Positions 15,683 to 21,748 of a stretch of 27,150 nt of DNA are shown here, one piece after another. Origin of the DNA: Chloroflexota bacterium (GTDB lineage Bacteria > Chloroflexota > Limnocylindria > Limnocylindrales > CSP1-4); the NCBI GenBank assembly GCA_021790715.1, contig JAJYGK010000088.1:1-27150 (forward strand), written 5' to 3'. Both the position numbers and the translations under genes were made by a program. The notes beneath the pieces are model-generated. The model did no database searches and had not been told where the DNA came from. It saw nothing but the letters and a program-made list of their open reading frames with translations. The first letter of the stretch is position 1. Each line of letters starts with the position of its first letter.

Positions 15683-16195
15683 TCATGGTGACGCCAGCCG
15701 TTCGAGCAGGATCGCGAGGGCGTTGATCGAGGGCGGGTCGAGGCGGAGGTGGAGCTCGCGGTCGAGGACCGCCGCGTGGTGGGCGAGCGCCGGCGGCAGC
15801 GCGGCCATCCCCGACTCGGTGAGCGCGGCATACGTCCCGCGCCGGTCCTGGTCGCACGACGCCCGCACGATCAGGCCCGCCCCGACGAGCTCGTCAAGGC
15901 GTCGCGTCAGGCCGCTCGGCGTCAGTCCCGCTCGCCCCGCGAGGTCGTGGAGGCGAAGGCGGTGGCCGGGGGCCTGCGCGAGGGGCCGCAGCACGCCGAT
16001 CGCATCCGGGCCCGCGATCCCGCAGGTCGAGGCATCGCGTTCGAGCGCCCGGTCGAGCATCGCGTGGACGGCAACCAGCGCGGCCCACAGGCGGACGGTC
16101 GACGGGAGGGCCGGACCGCCGCCGGCCCAGGGCACGGAACCCGCGACGGAGCCGCGCGCCTCGGACGCGGCGTCCCCGCCGGACGGGGTCGTCAC
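15683..16195 (-). CDS. MarR family transcriptional regulator
   Basis: 170 residues from GTG 16195, coupled by GTGA overlap to the FMN reductase gene. The winged helix-turn-helix covers about 62-135: GPDAIGVLRPLAQAPG, LRLHDLAGRAGLTPSGLTRRLDELVGAGLIV, the wing DQDRRGTYAALTESG, with dimerisation helices on both sides (RLWAALVAVHAMLDRALERD; HHAAVLDRELHLRL). Cys58 and Cys114 are candidates for thiol-based redox sensing; this is inference. A 13-bp palindrome on the promoter of the FMN reductase gene (16900-16912) is the likely binding site, so the regulator would repress its own operon and probably pirin. The ligand may be a phenolic, quinone or oxidant. Confidence 0.88.
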   Translation of the reverse strand: MTTPSGGDAASEARGSVAGSVPWAGGGPALPSTVRLWAALVAVHAMLDRALERDASTCGIAGPDAIGVLRPLAQAPGHRLRLHDLAGRAGLTPSGLTRRLDELVGAGLIVRASCDQDRRGTYAALTESGMAALPPALAHHAAVLDRELHLRLDPPSINALAILLERLASP

Positions 16196-16893
16196 GCGGC
16201 CACCTCGGCGCGCCCCTCAGATCGGAGCCCGGCGGCGAAGGAGGCGAGCAGGTCCGCCAGGTCCTCGCGGAGGCCAGGATCGGGCGTGTCGCCATCCGGG
16301 TCGAGGAGGCGGGCGGCGTCGGCGACGCCCAGCCGCCGTTCGAACGGGACCGCGCCCGCGAACGCCAGCACGGCGGCGGCATGGTCCAGCGCATGCCTGA
16401 CCGCGCCCATGCCGGGCGTCGCGCCGATCAGCAGGACGGGCTTGCCCGCGATCGCCGCGGAGGAGCGCGGCCGCGAGGCCCAGTCGATCGCGTTCTTGAC
16501 GACGGCGGGCAGGCTCCGGTTGTACTCGGGCGTGACGACGAGCACGGCATCCGCCGCCGCGATCGCCGCGCGGAAGGCGCGCACGTCCGGCGAGGCGTCG
16601 GCCGCCTCGAGGTCCCCGTCGTAGAACGGGAGCCGTTCGATCGCGACCGGCTCGAGCACGACGTCGTCGGGGGCGGCTCCGAGAGCGGCCCGGAACAGCG
16701 CCCGGTTGAGCGAGCCCCGCCGGACGCTGCCGATGAGCGCCGCAACGCGCAGCAGCCGCCTCGGGTCGGGGATCCCATCCCCGGCGGCATCGATGCCGAC
16801 GGTCGCGGCCGTCCGCCCCGTGCCGGCCGCCCCGGGGGCGGTCCCGAGCACGGTGATCGGGGGCGTGGACGTGGTGAGGAGCGGCTCGTTCAT
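16192..16893 (-). CDS. NAD(P)H-dependent FMN reductase
   Basis: 233 residues from ATG 16893. Flavodoxin-like fold with the phosphate-binding loop LIGSVRRGSLNRAL (53-66) and the flavin/NADPH loop VTPEYNRSLPAVVKNAIDWASRP (120-142), both diagnostic of the NADPH-dependent FMN reductase family (SsuE, ArsH and quinone/chromate reductase relatives). It reduces FMN, quinones or azo and chromate compounds. Residues 1-45 (Thr/Ala/Gly-rich) precede the first strand and are not normal for the family. No ribosome-binding site precedes ATG 16893; instead a promoter ends 10 bases before it, so the mRNA is probably leaderless. First gene of the redox cluster; MarR follows immediately. Confidence 0.9.
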   Translation of the reverse strand: MNEPLLTTSTPPITVLGTAPGAAGTGRTAATVGIDAAGDGIPDPRRLLRVAALIGSVRRGSLNRALFRAALGAAPDDVVLEPVAIERLPFYDGDLEAADASPDVRAFRAAIAAADAVLVVTPEYNRSLPAVVKNAIDWASRPRSSAAIAGKPVLLIGATPGMGAVRHALDHAAAVLAFAGAVPFERRLGVADAARLLDPDGDTPDPGLREDLADLLASFAAGLRSEGRAEVAA

Positions 16894-16896
16894 TGC

Positions 16897-16932
16897 GGAT
16901 GCAATTATTGCACCGGCAACGACCTATGGCAA
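16897..16932 (-). promoter_or_regulatory. Promoter of the FMN reductase-MarR operon, probably leaderless
   Basis: On the minus strand, TTGCCA (16932-16927; 5 of 6 to TTGACA) is separated by exactly 17 bases from AATAAT (16909-16904; 5 of 6 to TATAAT). Ten bases then lead to the ATG at 16893. Transcription would start at or a few bases before the ATG, and no Shine-Dalgarno sequence is present. Confidence 0.6.
16900..16912. promoter_or_regulatory. Candidate MarR operator
   Basis: TGCAATTATTGCA is a perfect inverted repeat (TGCAAT / ATTGCA, one-base centre). It stands out because it is AT-rich in DNA of roughly 75% G+C. MarR-type sites are commonly TTGCAA-like dyads. It covers the -10 element of the promoter for the FMN reductase-MarR operon, so binding would block transcription. 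Autoregulation by the MarR protein of the same operon is inferred. Confidence 0.65.
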
Positions 16933-16942
16933 GCGCCCTCGC

Positions 16943-17539
16943 TCAGGAGCGAGCCCCGGGGGCGACCTCCACCGACGGAGGCTCGGCGGTCCGGATCTCA
17001 TCGGGCACGCGGAAGAACTCACGAGGTCCCCAGCCGAGCACGCCGGCGAACAGGACCGCGGGGAGCTGGCGGATCGTCGCGTTGTAGAGGTAGACGCTGT
17101 CGTTGTAGAACTCGCGGCGCGTCGCGATGAGCGTCTCGAGCCGCTCGATCTCCTGCTGCAGGCTCAGCACGTTCGCCTGCGTCCGGAGATCCGGATAGCG
17201 CTCCATGACGGCGAACAGGGAGCGCACGGCCGCACTCGTCGCGTCCGCGTTCGCGGCCAGCACGCCGAGGGGCGCACCGGGCTCGTACCCGGACCGCGCG
17301 CGCGTCACCTCCTCGAGCACGCTCCGCTCGTATGCCATCCCGTCGCGCACGGCCTCGACCAGGTTCGGCAGCTCGTCGTGCCGCTGCTGGAGCGCAACGT
17401 CGACGTTCGCCCACGCCTTGTCGACGCGGCGCTGCATCGCCACGACTCCGTTGTACGTGGTGAGCAGCACGACGAGCGCGGCGGCGGCCAGGAGCAGGAT
17501 CGCCAGGGCGGCGACGGATGCCCCTCCCACCGGCGTCAC
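16943..17539 (-). CDS. LemA family protein
   Basis: 198 residues from GTG 17539, coupled by GTGA overlap to the GIDE-domain gene. An N-terminal membrane segment at about 8-27 (SVAALAILLLAAAALVVLLT) is followed by YNGVVAMQRRVDKAWANVDVALQQRHDELPNLVEAVR, the LemA signature. Long helices follow (ERYPDLRTQANVLSLQQEIERLETLIATRREFYNDSVYLYNATIRQLPAVLFAGVLGW). Full length for the family. LemA proteins are inner-membrane-anchored helical bundles of unclear function. They are often paired with GIDE or TPM-domain proteins, and the pairing here suggests a membrane complex with the upstream gene product. Confidence 0.93.
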   Translation of the reverse strand: MTPVGGASVAALAILLLAAAALVVLLTTYNGVVAMQRRVDKAWANVDVALQQRHDELPNLVEAVRDGMAYERSVLEEVTRARSGYEPGAPLGVLAANADATSAAVRSLFAVMERYPDLRTQANVLSLQQEIERLETLIATRREFYNDSVYLYNATIRQLPAVLFAGVLGWGPREFFRVPDEIRTAEPPSVEVAPGARS

Positions 17540-18759
17540 CGTATCCCGAGCTGGAGCACGAGGATCGCCGCGCAGACGATCACCAGGACGGCGCCGGCCA
17601 TGCCCTGCCAGAACCGGCCCATCTCGGTCCCGGCCGCCTCCACCGGCGTGCCGGCGAACACCGCCATCCCGCCGGCCCCCGGGGCGAGGACCAGCTCATC
17701 CGGCCCGATCCCGGACGCGCCGTCGGGGGCTGCCGCCGGACCTGCCGGACCGCCGGCGGACGGACGGTCCGCCGCCGCGCCGTCGCCGGTGGCGCCGCCG
17801 GGCGCGGCGATCGACTGGACCGCGCCCGACACGGCGGCCGCCGTCCCGGGGCCGGGCGGGGAGGCCGCCTCGGGCGTCGCATCCGGGTCGAGGACCGGCG
17901 GACGAGTGGGACGCCCGATCCCGAAGCCCGGGATCGCCGCGTTGCCCCACGCGTCCTGCGCCCGGCCGCGGAGCGTGCCGGATGCCTCCGCCCTCGCGAG
18001 GTCGGCAGCGATCTCGGGATCGGTCATCGGATCGGGGCCCTCTCCCGACGCCCCGTCCCCGACGTCGGCGAACGGCAGTGCGCTCGCCACGATCGTGATC
18101 ACGTCGCCGGGCTCCACGCGCCACTCGGTGTAGTGCCGCTCCCCGGCGCCCACGAGCGCCGCGTCCGGCGTCGCCGCGCCGCCGAGGGCGGACCGGCCCA
18201 GGAGCGAGATGTCGTCCGTGGGATCGGGGTGCACGGTCAGCAGGGCCGCGATCTGCGCGTCGCGGTCCTGGGCGCTCATCTCCTCGCGCGGACCCGCGTT
18301 GGCGGAGAGTCCCGGCGGGTCGCCCAGCAGGTCCGACCCGGCGTCGAGGCGTGCGTCGAGCTCCCAGCGCGCGCCGCGCGCGAAGACGTGCACCGCGCCG
18401 CTGTCGTCGCGCAGCCGGAACTCGACGGAGCGCGACTCGTCCATCACGGTCCGCTGCGATCGTCCCTCGTGCTCGACCACCCGGGCGCGGTAGTACACGC
18501 AGCGCGCGCTCTGGAGGGGCGACACGAGAACGGTGGGCCCGGCCTCGACACGGCCCGACACGCGGACCTCCCCGGCCGCCAGGCCGCGGACCTCCGAGGT
18601 GGCGATGCCGGAGACCCGGTTCCCCAGGCGGTAGGCGAGCAGTCCGCGCACGAACAGGAACAGTCCGGCCGCGACCCCGAGCACCCAGATCGGCAGCAGC
18701 TGGCGCGGCAGATCGACCACGGCGAGGACGGCGGGCCCCAGGCTGGTCGGCTCGAGCAC
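17536..18759 (-). CDS. GIDE-domain membrane protein
   Basis: 407 residues from GTG 18759. Membrane segment at about 23-42 (PIWVLGVAAGLFLFVRGLL), then a GIDE-type domain from about 60 to 250 (GEVRVSGRVEAGPTVLVSPLQSARCVYYRARVVEHE, VEFRLRDDSGAVHVFARGARWEL, EWRVEPGDVITIVASALPF). A Pro/Ala/Gly-rich disordered stretch of about 110 residues follows, and a last membrane segment at 386-405. The GIDE domain is shared with the mitochondrial E3 ligase MUL1; bacterial versions lack the RING finger, and none is seen here. An AGGAT element (TAGGAT, 18771-18766) lies 6 bases before the start and may be a -10 box of a leaderless transcript or a weak ribosome site. Function unknown; probably works with LemA. 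Confidence 0.82.
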   Translation of the reverse strand: MLEPTSLGPAVLAVVDLPRQLLPIWVLGVAAGLFLFVRGLLAYRLGNRVSGIATSEVRGLAAGEVRVSGRVEAGPTVLVSPLQSARCVYYRARVVEHEGRSQRTVMDESRSVEFRLRDDSGAVHVFARGARWELDARLDAGSDLLGDPPGLSANAGPREEMSAQDRDAQIAALLTVHPDPTDDISLLGRSALGGAATPDAALVGAGERHYTEWRVEPGDVITIVASALPFADVGDGASGEGPDPMTDPEIAADLARAEASGTLRGRAQDAWGNAAIPGFGIGRPTRPPVLDPDATPEAASPPGPGTAAAVSGAVQSIAAPGGATGDGAAADRPSAGGPAGPAAAPDGASGIGPDELVLAPGAGGMAVFAGTPVEAAGTEMGRFWQGMAGAVLVIVCAAILVLQLGIR

Positions 18760-18922
18760 GCGCAGATCCTACGCGGTCGCGCCCTGCAGGCACACCCCCT
18801 CCGTCGGAGGGGCCACGGCGGTGGCGGGCGGATGCGGCGTCCCCGTCACCTTCCCTCGCCCGCCGGTGCGACGAGTCTTCCGTCGATGCGCCGACCGCCA
18901 CCGGCGGGGCTATCGTGGCGAC
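18760..18922. promoter_or_regulatory. Divergent promoter region with central palindrome
   Basis: The gap between the GIDE gene (minus) and the YihY gene (plus) has a TANNNT element exactly 6 bases before each GTG: TAGGAT (18771-18766) for GIDE and TATCGT (18911-18916) for YihY. Neither start has a normal Shine-Dalgarno sequence, so both mRNAs may be leaderless. Between them, CCCCTCCGTCGGAGGGG (18796-18812) is a perfect palindrome with a one-base centre and could be an operator serving the GIDE side or both. Confidence 0.5.
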
Positions 18923-19864
18923 GTGAGGCGATCGGTCGACGTCGCGCGCCGCTTCCTCCGCGAGTTCCAGCGCGACGACGCCCCGGGACTGTCCGCGGAG
19001 CTCGCCTACCGGTTCCTGTTCGCGATCTTCCCGTTCGGCATCTTCCTGGCGGCGCTGGCGGGGTTCGCGGCGCAGTGGGCCGGCATCCGGGATCCGACCG
19101 GGCAGATCCTGGAGGCGCTGGGCGGCAACGTGCCCGGCGGCCTCGACCGGACGATCCGTCCGCAGCTCGAGGCGGTGCTCAACACGCGACACCCCGAGCT
19201 GCTGTCGATCGGCGCGATCGCCGCGCTGTGGGCCGCGACCGGCGGGACCCAGGCACTCATGAAGGCGATGAACCGCGCCTTCGAGGTGGAGGAGGGCCGG
19301 CCGTTCCTGGCGCGCTACGTCGCGGCGCTCGGGCTCACGCTGCTGGCGAGTACCGGCATCGTCGTCGCGGTGGTCGGGATCGTGGGCGCCTCGCTCGTCA
19401 CGGAGGAGGCCGCGAACCGGGCCGGCATCGGGCCGGCGGCGTTCCACGTCTTCGGCGTCGTGCGCTGGCCGGCCGTCTTCGCGCTGCTGGCGGTCGCGGT
19501 CGGCATCCTCTACCGGCTCGCCCCGAACGCCCGGGCGCCGTGGCGGTGGTGCCTCGGCGGAGGCGCCATCTTCGCGATCCTCTGGCTCGCGATGACCGCG
19601 CTCCTTGCCTTCTACGTCTCGAACTTCGGCACCTACGGCAACACGTACGGCGCGCTGGCCGGCGTCATCGTGCTGATGCTGTGGTTCTACCTGTCCTCGC
19701 TCGTGCTGATCGCGACAGCCGAGCTCGTCGCCGTCCTGCTGAAGGAACTGCAGCCGGAGCGGGTGGAGGAGGCACGGGCGGCCACGGGGGCGCGCCGCAC
19801 GAGCGATCGCTCCGCTACGAGCCCGGAGGCACCGCCTCGTCCTCCGCCAGCGGCGCCAGCGTGA
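18923..19864 (+). CDS. YihY/virulence factor BrkB family membrane protein
   Basis: 313 residues from GTG 18923. The start FLREFQRDDAPGLSAELAYRFLFAIFPFGIFLAALAGF is the YihY/BrkB opening. Further family segments are ALWAATGGTQALMKAMNRAFEVEEGRPFLARYVAALGLTLL, ILYRLAPNARAPWRWCLGGGAIFAILWL and FYVSNFGTYGNTYGALAGVIVLMLWFYLSSLVLIATAELVAVL. About six membrane segments; inner membrane. The family was once labelled ribonuclease BN in error and its function is unsettled. The Ala/Pro-rich C-terminal tail runs 50 bases into the converging histidine kinase gene. Confidence 0.92.
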   Translation: MRRSVDVARRFLREFQRDDAPGLSAELAYRFLFAIFPFGIFLAALAGFAAQWAGIRDPTGQILEALGGNVPGGLDRTIRPQLEAVLNTRHPELLSIGAIAALWAATGGTQALMKAMNRAFEVEEGRPFLARYVAALGLTLLASTGIVVAVVGIVGASLVTEEAANRAGIGPAAFHVFGVVRWPAVFALLAVAVGILYRLAPNARAPWRWCLGGGAIFAILWLAMTALLAFYVSNFGTYGNTYGALAGVIVLMLWFYLSSLVLIATAELVAVLLKELQPERVEEARAATGARRTSDRSATSPEAPPRPPPAAPA

Positions 19865-21314
19865 AGCCGAACTCCGCGCCGGGCCGGTCGGCGCGCGGGC
19901 GCGCCCAGATCCGGCCGCCCATCGAGGCGACGAGGTGGCGCGCCACGAACAGCCCGATCCCCGAACCCGACGCCACGCGAGCAGTCCGCGGCGACCGGTA
20001 GAGCAGCTCGAAGAGCCGCTCGGCCTCGTCCGGATCGATCCCCGGCCCCTCGTCCAGGATCCGCACGCGCGGTCGGCCTTCCTCGTCGGCGTCCACGGAG
20101 ACGAGGATCCGGCTCCCGGGCGGGCTGTACTTCGCCGCGTTCGCGATCAGGTTCCGAGTGATCTGGTCGACGAAGCCCTCCTCGCCCGCGGCGAGGGGCA
20201 CGTGCGGGGCGACCTCCGCGACGATCTCCCGGCCCGGCCAGCGCTGGCGCTCGCGGTCGACGATGCGGGGCAGCACGTGCGCGAGCAGGATCGGCTCCGT
20301 GGTCACGGCGAGGGCGCCTCGGTCCGCGCGCGCCAGCACGAGCAGGTCCTCGATGAGCCGCCCGAGCCGTTCCGCCTCGTGCGTGATGTCGTCGATCAGC
20401 TCCATCCGGAGTTCCTGCCGGGTTCCCGGCCGCTGCGCGATGGTGCTCGCGCCGTAGATCGACGTCACCGGCGTGCGCAGCTCGTGCGAGAGGATCCCGA
20501 CGAGCGCATCCCGGAACTCCTCGGCCCGCTTGCGTTCCGTGATGTCGACCACGCTCACGGTGACCGCGACCACCGATCCCTCGGCGTCGCGCACGGGCTC
20601 GCACCCCACGATCCAGGTCCCGTCCTTGGCCAGGTGCCCGCTTCGCCGCACGCGCACCTCGATGTCGCGCGTCGACTCGCCGGACTCGAGCGCGTGCCCC
20701 AGCATGGCGGGGACCGCAGGCTCGGTCGCGGGCAGGATCTCCCCGACGGCGTGGCCGACGTGTTCTCCGCGCGGGATCGACGTGACCGAGGTCAGCGCGT
20801 CGTTGACGTACAGGAAGCGGAGCTCCCGGTCGACGACGGCGAGTCCGACCGGGGCGGTGTCGAGCAGCGGAGACGCCAGCGCGGCCTGCAGACGCGCGCG
20901 CTCGACCGCGTAGCGCACGGCCCGCTGGAGCACCTCCTCGACCGCCCTGCCCTTGACCAGGTAGTCCTGCGCGCCGCTGTGGATGGCCGCGAACCCCAGC
21001 GCCTCGTCGTCGGTCCCCGTCAGCACGACCACCGGCGTGCGCGTCTTCGCCAGCACCGCGGAGAGCGTCGCGATGCCCTGGCTGTCGGGCAGGCCGAGAT
21101 CGAGCAGGACGGCGTCGTACGTCCGGGCATCCAGGCAGTCGAGCGCCTCGCAGAGGCGACCCACCGCCTCCACCGCGACGTCGAGGCCCTCGCGGAGCGT
21201 CTCGGCGATCAGCAGGGCGTCGCCGGGGTTGTCCTCGACGAGCAGGATCCGGTAGGAGCCGATGTTCGCGCGCTCCGCGCCGCCCGTCCGGGCGGCCTCC
21301 CGGTCGACGATCAT
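19815..21314 (-). CDS. Hybrid sensor histidine kinase, REC-PAS-HisKA-HATPase
   Basis: 499 residues from ATG 21314, overlapping the preceding receiver gene as ATGA. The N-terminal receiver domain (about 22-140) is intact: Asp28 and neighbours, phosphoacceptor Asp72 in VLLDLGLPD, Thr99, Lys121. A PAS domain follows (about 145-265; APVGLAVVDRELRFLYVNDALTSV). The HisKA domain has His277 in GILSHELRTPVTSIYG. The ATPase has N-box NLIANAAKYSPPG, G1 DEGPGIDPDEAERLFELLYR and G2 GSGIGLFVARHLVASMGG. No membrane segment, so cytosolic. It probably receives phosphate on its receiver from the upstream kinase, or is modulated by it. Last gene of the phosphorelay; its 3' end overlaps the YihY gene on the other strand. 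Confidence 0.93.
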   Translation of the reverse strand: MIVDREAARTGGAERANIGSYRILLVEDNPGDALLIAETLREGLDVAVEAVGRLCEALDCLDARTYDAVLLDLGLPDSQGIATLSAVLAKTRTPVVVLTGTDDEALGFAAIHSGAQDYLVKGRAVEEVLQRAVRYAVERARLQAALASPLLDTAPVGLAVVDRELRFLYVNDALTSVTSIPRGEHVGHAVGEILPATEPAVPAMLGHALESGESTRDIEVRVRRSGHLAKDGTWIVGCEPVRDAEGSVVAVTVSVVDITERKRAEEFRDALVGILSHELRTPVTSIYGASTIAQRPGTRQELRMELIDDITHEAERLGRLIEDLLVLARADRGALAVTTEPILLAHVLPRIVDRERQRWPGREIVAEVAPHVPLAAGEEGFVDQITRNLIANAAKYSPPGSRILVSVDADEEGRPRVRILDEGPGIDPDEAERLFELLYRSPRTARVASGSGIGLFVARHLVASMGGRIWARPRADRPGAEFGFTLAPLAEDEAVPPGS

Positions 21315-21748
21315 TCGGGCGGCAACCTCACCACGGAGAGCCAGAAACCCTCGATCGAGCGGATGGCCTGCAGGAAACCGTCGATGTCGACCGGCTTGGT
21401 GACGTACGCGTTGGCGTGGTGACGATAGGACTCCAGCACGTCCTGCTCCGCGGCCGACGACGTGAGGACCACGACGGGGATGACGCAGAGCTGCGGATCG
21501 GCCTTGAGCTCCGCCAGCACCTGGCGGCCGTCCCTGCGGGGCAGGTTCAGGTCGAGGAGGACGAGCATGGGCCGCGGCTGGCGGGAAGCCAGCCGCTCGC
21601 GCAGCAGGGCGATCGCCGATTCCCCGTCGCTGACCACGGTCAGGGTGTTCTCGATGCGCGCGTCGCGCAGCGCCTCCCGCGTCAGTCGCACGTCGCCGGG
21701 GTTGTCCTCGACGAGCATGATCTCGACCACGCGGCCGTCAGGCGGCAT
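21311..21748 (-). CDS. Single-domain response regulator (Rcp1-like receiver)
   Basis: 145 residues from ATG 21748, which overlaps the end of the upstream kinase gene by 11 bases; a GGAGAGG ribosome site lies just ahead. The receiver fold is complete: IMLVEDNPGDVRLTREAL (Asp15 region), phosphoacceptor Asp66 in LVLLDLNLPRRDG, Thr96 in VVVLTSS, Lys118 in AYVTKPVD. EDNPGDVRL and the extended loop match the Rcp1 group that partners phytochrome-like kinases, which the upstream kinase resembles in its HisKA domain. No output domain. Likely a phosphate shuttle between the two flanking kinases or to an unlinked output protein. Confidence 0.93.
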   Translation of the reverse strand: MPPDGRVVEIMLVEDNPGDVRLTREALRDARIENTLTVVSDGESAIALLRERLASRQPRPMLVLLDLNLPRRDGRQVLAELKADPQLCVIPVVVLTSSAAEQDVLESYRHHANAYVTKPVDIDGFLQAIRSIEGFWLSVVRLPPE

